From positions 527,712-591,711 of the forward strand of contig DBYK01000001.1 in NCBI GenBank assembly GCA_002310135.1: DNA of 64,000 nt, written 5' to 3'. This stretch comes from Caryophanales bacterium UBA1188. Lineage in GTDB: Bacteria > Bacillota_I > Bacilli_A > Izemoplasmatales > UBA1188. Position numbers and translations under genes: made by a program. Numbering within the stretch: the stretch's first letter is position 1; every line of letters starts with the position of its first letter. A model generated the notes under the pieces. That model was not told the origin of the DNA, searched no databases, and saw only the letters and a program-made list of their open reading frames with translations. Below, one piece after another: positions 35,210-43,938 of the stretch.

Positions 35210-36054
35210 TTATTTTGTATATAAAAACATTTTACAGTGTTGTTTAATAGTTCGGCAACAGTCATTGGTCCACACCCTCCTGGGACAGGAGTAATATATG
35301 AAACCTTATCAAAAATGTTTTCAAAGTCAGCATCACCAACTATTTTATCTTCTATTCTGTTTATTCCAACATCAATTATAATCGCATTCTTAGATACCAT
35401 ATTATCTTTTAAGAATCTTGGTTTTCCAAGAGCACAGACTATAATGTCTGAGTTTTTAGTTATTTCTTCTATGTTTTTTGTTTTAGAGTGGCACAAGGTT
35501 ACAGTAGCATCTAAATTTGTAAGAAGAAGTGATAAAGGTTTTCCAACCAACATACTTCTTCCAATTATTGCAACCCTTTTCCCTGATGTTTCTATGTTGT
35601 AATATTTTAAAAGATCAACTACTCCACTAGGTGTACAAGGAATAATTCCACCTTCATTTAAAACAAGTTTGGCAACATTTTTCTTAGTAAGGCCATCAAC
35701 ATCCTTGTCTTCAGGAATGAGTTCAATGATGCTTTCTTTGTTTATTTCGTTTGGAAGAGGGAGTTGGACTAATATTCCGTTGACATCAGGATTGTTTGCA
35801 AGTTTAATTATTTCTTTTTTAATTTCTTCTTCACTTACTTTTTCATCTAAAATTACTTGGATAGAATTGATACCAACTTTATTACATGCTTTGATTTTGT
35901 TTCTAACATATATTAAAGAAGCAGGATTAGAACCAACTAAAACAACGGCCAAAGTTGGAGCTTTTCCATATTTTTCAATTATTTTAGAAACTTCTTCTTT
36001 TATGTTTTCTTTAATTGTGTTTGAAACAAGTTTGCCATCTATAATTGTTGCCAT
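35206..36054 (-). CDS. folD: Bifunctional methylene-THF dehydrogenase / methenyl-THF cyclohydrolase
   Basis: Interconverts one-carbon forms of tetrahydrofolate. It has YVRNKIKACNKVGI (catalytic Lys in the YxxxK region), VQLPLPNEIN, DVDGLT, the Rossmann part VIGRSMLVGKPLSLLL and the C-terminal PVPGGCGPMTVAELL. At 282 residues it is standard. Its ATG shares a base with the DAHP synthase stop. GlyA, at 59.9 kb, supplies the same one-carbon pool. Confidence 0.95.
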   Translation of the reverse strand: MATIIDGKLVSNTIKENIKEEVSKIIEKYGKAPTLAVVLVGSNPASLIYVRNKIKACNKVGINSIQVILDEKVSEEEIKKEIIKLANNPDVNGILVQLPLPNEINKESIIELIPEDKDVDGLTKKNVAKLVLNEGGIIPCTPSGVVDLLKYYNIETSGKRVAIIGRSMLVGKPLSLLLTNLDATVTLCHSKTKNIEEITKNSDIIVCALGKPRFLKDNMVSKNAIIIDVGINRIEDKIVGDADFENIFDKVSYITPVPGGCGPMTVAELLNNTVKCFYIQNK

Positions 36055-36827
36055 TATATTGTTCTCCCAATTGAATTAGCTATTCTTTCTATTTTTTCAG
36101 TAAGTTCATTATATTCTTTAATTGTTAAAGCTTGTTCTTTATCAGATAAAGCTTGTTTTGGGTTTGAATGAACCTCTATCATTATTCCATCTGCTCCTGC
36201 AGCGATAGCAGCTAAAGCTAATGGTTCAACATATTTCGAATCTCCTGCTGCATGTGAAGGATCAACAATAACTGGATAATTGCATTTTTCTTTTAAAACC
36301 GCAACGGCCCCTATGTCTAACGTAAATCTTGTTGTGTTTTCAAAAGTTCTAATACCTCTTTCACATAATATAATATTATCATTTCCTTCTTTTGATATGT
36401 ATTCTGCAGCATTTAATAATTCATCAACAGTATTAGCAAACCCTCTTTTTAAAAGAATTGGTTTGTTGATTTTTCCTAATGCTTTTAATAATTCAAAATT
36501 TTGCATATTTCTTGCCCCAACTTGAATTATGTCAACCATTTCAACAAAATAATTTATTTGTGTTTCGCTTGTAATTTCTGATACAACAGGCTTTTTATAT
36601 TTAATAGATGCTTCTTTTAATATTTGAAGACCTTCCTCTTCTAAACCCAGAAAAGAGTATGGAGACGTTCTTCCTTTATATGCACCACCCCTAAAGCAAT
36701 CAACTTTTTTTAAATCTTTTACATCAGCATCAAATTCTTGCTTTGATTCAACTGCGCAAGGCCCCGCAATTAATATAATTTTCTTACCACCAAAGCAAGT
36801 ATTTAATATCTTAATTTCTTTAGTCAT
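36054..36827 (-). CDS. aroF: 3-deoxy-7-phosphoheptulonate synthase (type I beta, no regulatory domain)
   Basis: The first step of the shikimate pathway, condensing PEP and erythrose 4-phosphate. It has IAGPCAVESKQEF, RGGAYKGRTSPYSF, QVGARNMQNFELL, LLKRGFANTVDEL and VIVDPSHAAGD, the KDOPS-like AroG/AroF beta type. At 257 residues there is no N-terminal ferredoxin-like or chorismate-mutase regulatory domain, so feedback control through the enzyme is not evident. It overlaps aroQ by 8 bp. Confidence 0.92.
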   Translation of the reverse strand: MTKEIKILNTCFGGKKIILIAGPCAVESKQEFDADVKDLKKVDCFRGGAYKGRTSPYSFLGLEEEGLQILKEASIKYKKPVVSEITSETQINYFVEMVDIIQVGARNMQNFELLKALGKINKPILLKRGFANTVDELLNAAEYISKEGNDNIILCERGIRTFENTTRFTLDIGAVAVLKEKCNYPVIVDPSHAAGDSKYVEPLALAAIAAGADGIMIEVHSNPKQALSDKEQALTIKEYNELTEKIERIANSIGRTI

Positions 36828-37257
36828 CTTTTAATCCTCCTACAAAATAATCTATTGCAAGAAGGTATCCGTCTGTTCCTTTTCCTATTATTTGTTTTTC
36901 AACAAGATCAGAAAAAACGGAAATCTTTCTAAAATCTTCTCTGTTTTTTGTATCGCTTATATGAACTTCAATTATAGGTTTTTTTATAAGTTCTAATGCA
37001 TCTTTTATAGCATATGAATAATGTGTATATGCACCAGCATTTATAATATACCCATCATATTTATTATAATTTTTTTGAATAAAATCAATAAGTTTTCCTT
37101 CATGATTTGATTGATATATTTTTACATCAATACTTTTCTTTTTTGCATATGCTTTTATTCTTTTATTTAAATTAGAATATGCTTCTGTTCCATATATGTT
37201 TGGTTTTCTAATCCCAAGCATATTGATGTTTGGACCATTAAGAATTATCAATTGCAT
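36820..37257 (-). CDS. aroQ: 3-dehydroquinate dehydratase, type II
   Basis: Dehydrates 3-dehydroquinate to 3-dehydroshikimate. ILNGPNINMLGIRKPNIYG includes the family opening and the catalytic Tyr, followed by SNHEG, INAGAYTHYSYAI and a His-containing VHISD. At 145 residues it is typical of the dodecameric type II enzyme. AAAGGAGG lies within the end of the aroE-aroK fusion, which it overlaps by 20 bp. Confidence 0.92.
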   Translation of the reverse strand: MQLIILNGPNINMLGIRKPNIYGTEAYSNLNKRIKAYAKKKSIDVKIYQSNHEGKLIDFIQKNYNKYDGYIINAGAYTHYSYAIKDALELIKKPIIEVHISDTKNREDFRKISVFSDLVEKQIIGKGTDGYLLAIDYFVGGLKDD

Positions 37258-38524
37258 TGAAAGCCTCCTTTAATAGAGTTTCGGCATCTACATTTGATGA
37301 GAGGGTTAAATCTGCTCTTTTTTCGTAGATAGGGTTTCTTTTTTTGTATAGTTCTTCTAAATCTTCTTTTGATTTTAAAAGAGGTCTGTTTTTATCGGCT
37401 TTAAAATCGTCAAATTTTGTTTTCTTTAAATATACAAAAAAACCATTTCTTGAAAGAAGTTCGTAGTTGTGTTTATCAATAGGAACCCCGCCGCCTGTAG
37501 CTATTACTGCTCCTTTTATTTTCTTTAGACCATACACAGCCCATCTTTCATAAGTTCTAAATCTTTTCTCTCCATAATCTAAAAAGATTTGACGGATTGT
37601 CATTTTCGTAACAGATTCAATTATCTTATCTGTATCATAAAAAGCTGTTTTTGTTTTATTTGTTAAGAATTTTTTTAATTCTTTACACATTTTTGTTTTT
37701 CCTGCTGTTGGTAAACCGATTATAACAAGGTTTAATTTACTGCACAATATTTCTGTTCTTAGATTCTCCCACAAGAATGTTGGATAAACTGTGTTTGTTA
37801 CTAATGATATAGCTTGTTTTGCTTGATTTACAAGCATATCAAACCCACTTATAGCTCCTTTTCCTAGTTCTTTTGCATCTACAAGCAAAAGAGTTTTGTA
37901 TGGGTTATAAACAATATCTATAACCGTTTCAAGATTTTTATATTGTTTTAGATAAACAAGTCTCTTGTCGCTTATTTGTTTGCCGCAAGGTGTAGCATTA
38001 ATAATTATATTTGCATCTTTTGGTGCCTCATCAAATAAATAATCAGTTTCTTCTTTTTTGTTTCTACATGCAATATATATTTTTTTCGCACCTATTTCCT
38101 TTAATGTGTATTTGATTGTTTTTGATGTTGCTCCATTGCCTAAAATTAAAACATTTTTATCTTTTATTTCAACACGATTATTTTCTAAAAGTTTTTTAAA
38201 ACCATAAACATCTGTGTTGTATCCTTTTAAAACGCCTTTTCTGTTGATAATCAAATTACAAACTCCTGTTTTTTCAACAACATCTGATCTATAATCAAGA
38301 AATTGTAAAACAATTTCTTTAAAAGGACTGGTAACATTTAAAAAATCAAAATTTCTTTCATAAAACAAATGTTCTAGTTTTTCTTTAGATTTGATGTTGT
38401 GTTTTGTATATTCGATGCGTGGAGAAAGAGAAGAATAGATATCTTCTGAATAGCTTGATTTTATTCCGAGGCCCAAAAGTCCCCCTTTTATTGTTTTGTT
38501 ATTCTTTTCTTTTTTCTTTATCAT
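37238..38524 (-). CDS. aroE-aroK: Fused shikimate dehydrogenase - shikimate kinase
   Basis: A 428-residue two-domain protein. Residues 1-255 are AroE: GGLLGLGIKSSYSEDIYSSL (divergent substrate-binding opening), NVTSPFK with the catalytic Lys, NTDVYGF, the NADPH loop LGNGATSKTIKY, NATPCG and GFDMLVNQAKQA. Residues 264-428 are AroK: P-loop VIIGLPTAGKTKM, YDTDKIIE, FRTYER, ATGGGVPI and NRPLL. The two enzymes catalyse consecutive steps. The ATG at 38524 lies 26 bp inside aroC with a weak ribosome site; no internal start before the kinase is needed to explain the frame. Confidence 0.9.
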   Translation of the reverse strand: MIKKKEKNNKTIKGGLLGLGIKSSYSEDIYSSLSPRIEYTKHNIKSKEKLEHLFYERNFDFLNVTSPFKEIVLQFLDYRSDVVEKTGVCNLIINRKGVLKGYNTDVYGFKKLLENNRVEIKDKNVLILGNGATSKTIKYTLKEIGAKKIYIACRNKKEETDYLFDEAPKDANIIINATPCGKQISDKRLVYLKQYKNLETVIDIVYNPYKTLLLVDAKELGKGAISGFDMLVNQAKQAISLVTNTVYPTFLWENLRTEILCSKLNLVIIGLPTAGKTKMCKELKKFLTNKTKTAFYDTDKIIESVTKMTIRQIFLDYGEKRFRTYERWAVYGLKKIKGAVIATGGGVPIDKHNYELLSRNGFFVYLKKTKFDDFKADKNRPLLKSKEDLEELYKKRNPIYEKRADLTLSSNVDAETLLKEAFNAIDNS

Positions 38525-39563
38525 ATATTAAATCCAAAAGAACAAAAGCCACTAACCCTTCTATTGCAGGTATAGCTCTATTTACAAAACAAACATCATA
38601 ATTTCCTTTAAATTCGACTGTTTGTTCTTTGTTGGTTAAATAATTAAGTGATTTTATTGGTTTTTTTATTGTTGGGGTAGGTTTTATGGCTGTATTAATA
38701 ATTATTGGCATTCCGTTTGTGAACCCACCGTTTATGCCGCCATTGTGGTTTTCTTTTGTTTTTATTGCTCCTTCATCTAAAACAAAAGCATCCATTGCTT
38801 CGCTTCCTTTCTTTGTCGCAATATCAAACCCATCACCAAAAGAAACTCCTTTTACTCCCGGAATAGAAAAGATCACTTTTGAGATTTGGCTCTCTAGCGA
38901 ATCATCAAACACGCCACCTATTGCACGCGGAGAATTAAACACCACAGTTTCAACCACACCACCAATACTATCTTTGTTTTCTTTGGTTTGTTTTAATAAA
39001 TTAAAACAATTTTCTAAAAAATCATTAGACATAGTTGGAAAAAACGGGCTTGCTTCTGTTTTGTTTTTATAGTTTTCTAGACAATAATCGTTGTTAATCT
39101 CTTCAATTTTTCCTAATAATCTTATTCTGGATAAAATAAAAATATTTCTTTTTTCTAAAAGGTATTTGGCTATGCTTCCAACAAAAACTATCGGAAGAGT
39201 TAGTCTCCCAGAAAACTCTCCCCCACCAGAAGAAACAAACCCTTTTATTAGAAGTTGAGTATAGTCTGAGTGACTAGGTCGCAAAAACCCTTTATTATCA
39301 TTATAATCTTTTTTTTCAAAATTTGTGTTTTTAAAAACAACACAAATTTGATTGTCTTCTTTTTTGCTGTTTAAAATTGTAAAATCATCATCTTCGCTTC
39401 TTTGGGAATTAAAAAACAAACCAGGGTTTCTTCTTTTTAATTGTTTTTTGATGTAATCGACAGAAATGTCTTTTTTGTCTATTCCACGAATCGACAGATT
39501 TATTTCAGAAGAGTGTGATTCTCCATCAAAAGAAAAAGATATATGTTTTCCATTAAATTTCAT
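38499..39563 (-). CDS. aroC: Chorismate synthase (divergent)
   Basis: The last shared step, EPSP to chorismate with reduced FMN. Recognised from DGESHSSEINLSIRGI (GESHG region with the catalytic His), RPSHSDYT (second catalytic His; usual RPGHADY), SGGGEFSGRLT (usual SGGGRSSARET), PGVKGVSFGDGF, and NGGINGGFTNGMPI followed by KPTPTI. At 354 residues it is near the family length. Several consensus residues are changed but both histidines remain. AGAGG precedes the start. It overlaps the downstream fusion gene by 26 bp. Confidence 0.9.
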   Translation of the reverse strand: MKFNGKHISFSFDGESHSSEINLSIRGIDKKDISVDYIKKQLKRRNPGLFFNSQRSEDDDFTILNSKKEDNQICVVFKNTNFEKKDYNDNKGFLRPSHSDYTQLLIKGFVSSGGGEFSGRLTLPIVFVGSIAKYLLEKRNIFILSRIRLLGKIEEINNDYCLENYKNKTEASPFFPTMSNDFLENCFNLLKQTKENKDSIGGVVETVVFNSPRAIGGVFDDSLESQISKVIFSIPGVKGVSFGDGFDIATKKGSEAMDAFVLDEGAIKTKENHNGGINGGFTNGMPIIINTAIKPTPTIKKPIKSLNYLTNKEQTVEFKGNYDVCFVNRAIPAIEGLVAFVLLDLIYDKEKRKE

Positions 39564-39832
39564 AAACGAAACCTCTTAAAATTAATGATTAATAATTTAA
39601 ACAATGAAATATTTCATTGTTTTTTTAATAATTAAAACTGTTTGATCTCTTGTTGTGTAAGTTTGTTTAGTTTATTTTGTTATTAATAACCAACTGTGTT
39701 TTTTTGACGTTTTGGTTTGATTGATAACACTAATTGGCAATTTATGTTTTTGATTTTTCTATTACTTTGTAATGGTTGGGGTTTTTTTGTAATAAAACAC
39801 ACGTTATTGGGTTTATGTGTTTTGCACAATTT
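39564..39832. other. 269-bp non-coding gap between aroA and aroC
   Basis: All frames are full of stops and I see no gene remnant. It holds a perfect 24-bp palindrome (39599-39622, AAACAATGAAAT and its complement) with a T tract on the plus strand. The remainder is G/T-rich on the plus strand, like aroA. No T-box motif was seen. It may be an aroC leader or simply the boundary between two transcription units. Confidence 0.5.
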
Positions 39833-41026
39833 TTATTTTGTTGTAAAGTTTAAACCAATTTTTAAAAAATCTTCTAAGATGTTTGGGTATGATTTTGATA
39901 CACATTCGAATTTTTTTATTAAAACCTTCTCAACAATAGTTGAAGTAATTATAGCTGCAAAACAAAGTCTGTGATCGTTTTGTGATTCGATTTCTCCTTT
40001 TTTAGCAAACTTTGTTTTTTTCAATATAATTTTGTTGTGTTTAAAAGTTGGAGCATTTGCTTTAAAAGATTCGAACAAATATTTTATAGCTTTTTTTCTG
40101 TCTGTTTCCTTCTTTTGTAATCTTGCTGTGTTAATTATTTTTATGTTATCAAACCTTAAACTTAATAGCGAAAACGCGAAAACTGAATCTGGGTTTTTGT
40201 TTACATCAAGTGTCGTTGGTGTGTTGTTTATTATGTTTTTATATAATGGGTAATCTGGTTCGTTTGTGTCAAAATCGTTATTAATTATTTTAATGTTTGA
40301 TCCAAGTTTGTTCATAACCGCTACATTAACAGCAAACGATGCATCTGGTGGAATGGTATAGTTTGTTGGTTTAAATTTTTGGTTTTGATTTATTAAAATT
40401 GTGTTGTTTGTTCTTTTTGCTTCTACACCGAAAATTTTCATTATTTCAATTGTTAAATCTATATATCCAACAGAGTTATTGTTTGTTGTTTTAATTGTTG
40501 TTTTTTGCTCTAAAAATGGAGACAAAAGAAGAATTCCTGTAACTGCTTGGGATGTTGTTTTTGTGTTTAACTTATATTTAGTTTTTTTAGGAAACTTAAA
40601 TGTTGTAATTGTATTTTTATCAAATTTATATTTAGTTTCTTTGTTATTATATAAACAACTATATTCATTTCCTATTCTTTTAGATAGCTCTTTTTCTAAA
40701 TTAAATTTAATTTCATGATTAGCAAAAAAAGAAAGTGTTGGGAGCAAAAATCTTAAGGTTGATGCTGACTCTTTTATGTCAAAATTGTTGATTTTGATTT
40801 CTTTGATTCCACCATCAATCACCAATGTGTTTTCGTTAATTTGAATTGGTGTAATTTTTTTTAAAATGTTGATTGTGTTTTTTACATCATCGCACATGTT
40901 AACGTTTTTTATTATTGATCTTCCTTCTGCCAAACACGCACAAATAATAGCTCTATGTGATACAGCTTTAGATGGTGGAATTGTTAAATTGCCTTCTAGT
41001 TTTTTGCCTTTAATTATTACATCCAT
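39833..41026 (-). CDS. aroA: 3-phosphoshikimate 1-carboxyvinyltransferase (EPSP synthase)
   Basis: Transfers enolpyruvate from PEP to shikimate 3-phosphate. Motifs: IPPSKAVSHRAII at about 16-28, ESASTLRFLLP near 86 (the segment equivalent to the GTTMR loop), TTSQAVTGILLLSP, PPDASFAVNVAV, KKETDRKKAI and NDHRLCFAAII. At 397 residues it is slightly short. The protein is unusually rich in Lys, Asn, Thr and Ile, and its coding strand has more C than G, the reverse of neighbouring minus-strand genes. No strong ribosome site. It is separated from dnaN by a terminator. Confidence 0.9.
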   Translation of the reverse strand: MDVIIKGKKLEGNLTIPPSKAVSHRAIICACLAEGRSIIKNVNMCDDVKNTINILKKITPIQINENTLVIDGGIKEIKINNFDIKESASTLRFLLPTLSFFANHEIKFNLEKELSKRIGNEYSCLYNNKETKYKFDKNTITTFKFPKKTKYKLNTKTTSQAVTGILLLSPFLEQKTTIKTTNNNSVGYIDLTIEIMKIFGVEAKRTNNTILINQNQKFKPTNYTIPPDASFAVNVAVMNKLGSNIKIINNDFDTNEPDYPLYKNIINNTPTTLDVNKNPDSVFAFSLLSLRFDNIKIINTARLQKKETDRKKAIKYLFESFKANAPTFKHNKIILKKTKFAKKGEIESQNDHRLCFAAIITSTIVEKVLIKKFECVSKSYPNILEDFLKIGLNFTTK

Positions 41027-41040
41027 TTTCTTATAAAATT

Positions 41041-41064
41041 AAAAGCGCATGATTTTGCGCTTTT
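41041..41064 (-). terminator. Terminator after dnaN
   Basis: A 9-bp stem AAAAGCGCA/TGCGCTTTT with a 6-base loop between the dnaN stop and the aroA start; the minus strand continues AATTTT. A T tract on the plus strand as well. Confidence 0.7.
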
Positions 41065-42189
41065 TTAGTCCGCCTTTATTGGTAGAACAAGTTCTATCAA
41101 TCCTTCGTCGTTTTCTCCTTCGAATATAAAAGGTTTTGCTTCTCCGTTAAATTTTACATAAACGTTGGTACTATAGAAAGCTCTAAGCGCATCTGAGAAG
41201 TATGTTGCAGAGAATGAAATTGTCATCGGATTTATTTCTGTTTCTTCTACAGGTTTTATTTCGTCTTTTATGGTTCCAAGTTCTGGAGAACTAGAAATCA
41301 GTGTTGCGTTCCCTTTTTCATCTATTTCCATCTTAACTATTGTTGTAGCGTTAGGATTATATGATAGAGTTGAAACTCTATCTATAGCTGATAAAATGTC
41401 GTCCTTATCAAATTTCAAAACAACTGGAAAAGAGATAGGAATTAATCTTGATGTTTCGGGATAGTTTCCTTCTAATAGTCTTGCTTGAAACATAATGTTT
41501 CCATTTTTAAATAAAATTGTGTTTTGCTCAAGGTGAATTTCTACATCTTTTTCATTGTCATCTATTATTTTATAAAATTCATTTAGGCTTTTCGCAGGAA
41601 TGATGATGTTTGTATCTAAATATTCACCATTTAACATGGCCTCTTTTTTACTCAATCTAAAAGAATCTGTTGCAACAGCTAATAATTTGTTTTCTTTTAT
41701 TCTTATGTTGACGCCGGTTAATATAGGTTTGTTGTCTATTAAAGAAGACGCAAATGTTGTTCCTTTTATTATTTCTTTACACAAAGAAGAATCAATAATA
41801 ATCGGCTGATCCACAGTTGAGAATTTAATTTTTGGATAATCTGCAACTTCGAGTAGATTTAATGTAATATCTGATGTTCCGGATTGAATTCTTAAAATAT
41901 TATCTTCTTCAAGCTCAAATTCTATATTGTCTCCGTTTAGTTTTTTGATTATTTCTCCAAAAACCTTTCCTAAAACTAAACAAACACCTTCTTTTTCTAT
42001 CTCAACAGAAGAAGAATCAATTTCTGCCTTAATAGAAACATCCATATTTGAAGCCATCATAGTGACGCCTTCTTCATCACAACGAATTAAAACACCAGCT
42101 AATGCTGGAAAATTCGATTTACTAGCTACCGCTTTTTGAACTATCATAAATTCTTCTAAAAACAAATTCTTATCAATAGTGAATTTCAT
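41065..42189 (-). CDS. dnaN: DNA polymerase III beta subunit (sliding clamp)
   Basis: A 374-residue three-domain clamp. It begins MKFTIDKNLFLEEFMIVQKA and shows ALAGVLIRCDEEGVTM, a domain 2 region LTGVNIRIKENKLLAVATDSFRLSKKE, and the C-terminal end LVLPIK, all typical. It confers processivity on polymerase III and is the docking site for other factors, including perhaps the Y-family polymerase at 33.9 kb. AGGAGAAG precedes the start. It is co-directional with dnaA across a 124-bp gap that contains DnaA boxes. Confidence 0.96.
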   Translation of the reverse strand: MKFTIDKNLFLEEFMIVQKAVASKSNFPALAGVLIRCDEEGVTMMASNMDVSIKAEIDSSSVEIEKEGVCLVLGKVFGEIIKKLNGDNIEFELEEDNILRIQSGTSDITLNLLEVADYPKIKFSTVDQPIIIDSSLCKEIIKGTTFASSLIDNKPILTGVNIRIKENKLLAVATDSFRLSKKEAMLNGEYLDTNIIIPAKSLNEFYKIIDDNEKDVEIHLEQNTILFKNGNIMFQARLLEGNYPETSRLIPISFPVVLKFDKDDILSAIDRVSTLSYNPNATTIVKMEIDEKGNATLISSSPELGTIKDEIKPVEETEINPMTISFSATYFSDALRAFYSTNVYVKFNGEAKPFIFEGENDEGLIELVLPIKAD

Positions 42190-42313
42190 ATTGCTTCTCC
42201 TATATCTATATTTTTTTATATATTATTATATTTATTATATTGTTCCTTGTGGAAATGTGGATAATCTTTATTATACTATTTTATAGTATAAAACAACAAA
42301 AATCAACAAACTA
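42190..42313. other. oriC: oriC sub-region between dnaA and dnaN
   Basis: An AT-rich 124-bp spacer with a perfect DnaA box (TGTGGATAA, 42256-42264, minus orientation) directly abutting a one-mismatch box TGTGGAAAT (42248-42256). TATA-rich repeats toward dnaN could serve as unwinding sequence. Together with the spacer upstream of dnaA it gives the bipartite origin layout known from Bacillus. Confidence 0.75.
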
Positions 42314-43684
42314 TTAAATAGTGTTAGGATTTTTCCCCATTTTTCTCAAAACATTCTCAACATTTTGTTTTGCTTCGTCGCTTGAATTATATTCTCTTTC
42401 AAACATTTGATAACCATGCATAACGGTTGTGTGATCTTTTCCGTTGAATATGGATCCTATTTTTGAAAAAGTAAGATTATATTTGTTTCTTAGAATATAA
42501 AAACAAAGCTGCCTCGCGTAAACAATCTCCCTTTTTCTACTACTAGATAATAAGGCGTCTTGATTAATTCTAAAATAAGTGCTGACTACGTCCAGAATTT
42601 TTTTAATTTCTTGAGTTGGAGCAAAAATATCCTTTGTTGATTCGTTTAAACTAATATTATTTTTCAAAGCCTCTTTTGCGTTTTCTACAGAGTAGTCACA
42701 ATCATACACATTACAATAAAACAGAAATGTTTTTAGAGCACCCTCAAGCTCTCTAATGTTACTATCACAAACAGAAGCAATAAAATCTAAAGTTTCTTTT
42801 GGAAAACCATCAAGATCAACGCCCTCTTGTTTTAATTTAGCACACAAGATGTTAATTCTATGTGTTTTATCAGGTTTGTTTATATCTAAAGACACACCCC
42901 ACTCAAACCTGGAGGTTAGTCTTGTCATGATGTTTGTTAAATCAGATGCTTTTCTATCTGATGTTAAAACAATTAATTTTCCTTCATTAGACAACTTCTC
43001 AAATATTTTAAAAAATTCTATCTGAGTTTTATCTTTTGATTCTAAAAACTGAACATCATCCACAAGAAGCACATCAACATTATCATAATGTTTAGAAAAA
43101 ACCTCATATCCACCAGGTTTGCTCCCCGCCTTAACATATTCTGTGAAAAAATCTTGAGTTCTAATGTATAAGGTTTTTAAGTCTGGTTTTGAATAAGAAA
43201 TATAATTTCCTATAGCCTGCATTAGGTGGGTTTTTCCAAGACCAACATCACCAAAAATATACACAGGATTTGCAACAGAAGCCAACTTATCTGCAACTAA
43301 AGTTGCAATATGGTGAGCAAACCTATTTGAATCCCCAACTACAAAATTACTAAAAGTATAGTTTGGATTTAAACCAGAAGCATTAGTTTTAGAAAATGAT
43401 AGTTTATTTTTGTTGGATTCAGGCGAAGACATCTCATCTCTAGAAACAACAACAAAAGAACAGTCTTTTAAATGTTTAGAAAGAAGTAAATTCATTTTTG
43501 AAAGATAAATTTTTTCTATTCTGTTTTTGATAAAAACGCTGTCTACCAACAAATAAATTTCATTGTTTTCAACCTTATAAACATCGTTTATTGGTTCAAA
43601 ATATGTTTCATAAACATCTTTATCTAAAAAACACCTTAAATTCTCTTTAATTTTCAACCAAACATCTCTTTCTAAATTATACAT
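42314..43684 (-). CDS. dnaA: Chromosomal replication initiator DnaA
   Basis: Opens oriC and loads the replisome. Domain I occupies the first 80 residues (MYNLERDVWLKIKENL), a short linker follows, then the AAA+ domain with Walker A GDVGLGKT at 145-152 and Walker B LLVDD at 206-210, sensor motifs (TRLTSRFEWG) and the DNA-binding domain IV with GKDHTTVMHG near the end. At 456 residues it is full length. GAGAGGAAT precedes the start. It is transcribed leftward toward dnaN, while rpmH is transcribed to the right. Confidence 0.97.
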   Translation of the reverse strand: MYNLERDVWLKIKENLRCFLDKDVYETYFEPINDVYKVENNEIYLLVDSVFIKNRIEKIYLSKMNLLLSKHLKDCSFVVVSRDEMSSPESNKNKLSFSKTNASGLNPNYTFSNFVVGDSNRFAHHIATLVADKLASVANPVYIFGDVGLGKTHLMQAIGNYISYSKPDLKTLYIRTQDFFTEYVKAGSKPGGYEVFSKHYDNVDVLLVDDVQFLESKDKTQIEFFKIFEKLSNEGKLIVLTSDRKASDLTNIMTRLTSRFEWGVSLDINKPDKTHRINILCAKLKQEGVDLDGFPKETLDFIASVCDSNIRELEGALKTFLFYCNVYDCDYSVENAKEALKNNISLNESTKDIFAPTQEIKKILDVVSTYFRINQDALLSSSRKREIVYARQLCFYILRNKYNLTFSKIGSIFNGKDHTTVMHGYQMFEREYNSSDEAKQNVENVLRKMGKNPNTI

Positions 43685-43716
43685 AAAAACAGAATTCCTC
43701 TCTCGTTGTTAATAAG

Positions 43717-43725
43717 ATAATAACA
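43717..43725 (-). promoter_or_regulatory. Candidate extended -10 promoter for dnaA
   Basis: Minus-strand TGT-TATTAT, 32 bases before the dnaA ATG, with a poorly spaced TTGTAA upstream. The DnaA boxes at 43752-43775 lie just upstream, which would suit autoregulation. Confidence 0.4.
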
Positions 43726-43909
43726 CAACAAAAGAAGGTATTTACAACAAGTTTTCCACAAAAAAAGTGGATAACTCGCACCCGTTTTTTGAATATGTGT
43801 CAAACGTTTAAAAAAAGAACGCTATATCTGGGCGCAAAACAAACTTATCAACTTTTAAACAAACAAACAATCCACACCCACAAACTAAAACACTTAATTA
43901 AAAATTAAG

Positions 43910-43938
43910 TTGACATATAAAAATATATTTTTTATAAT
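43910..43938 (+). promoter_or_regulatory. Consensus promoter of rpmH
   Basis: TTGACA, 17-base spacer, TATAAT: a perfect sigma-A promoter 36 bases before the rpmH ATG. An inverted repeat (43892-43910) ends at its -35 box. Confidence 0.93.

Noticed and set aside
38686..39072. Plus-strand open frame of 128 codons inside aroC
   Set aside because: Mirror of the aroC coding frame; no start signals.
39717..39974. Plus-strand open frame of 85 codons over the aroA 3' end
   Set aside because: It lies in G/T-rich sequence opposite aroA, has no ribosome site, and its product is a composition artefact rich in Phe and Leu.
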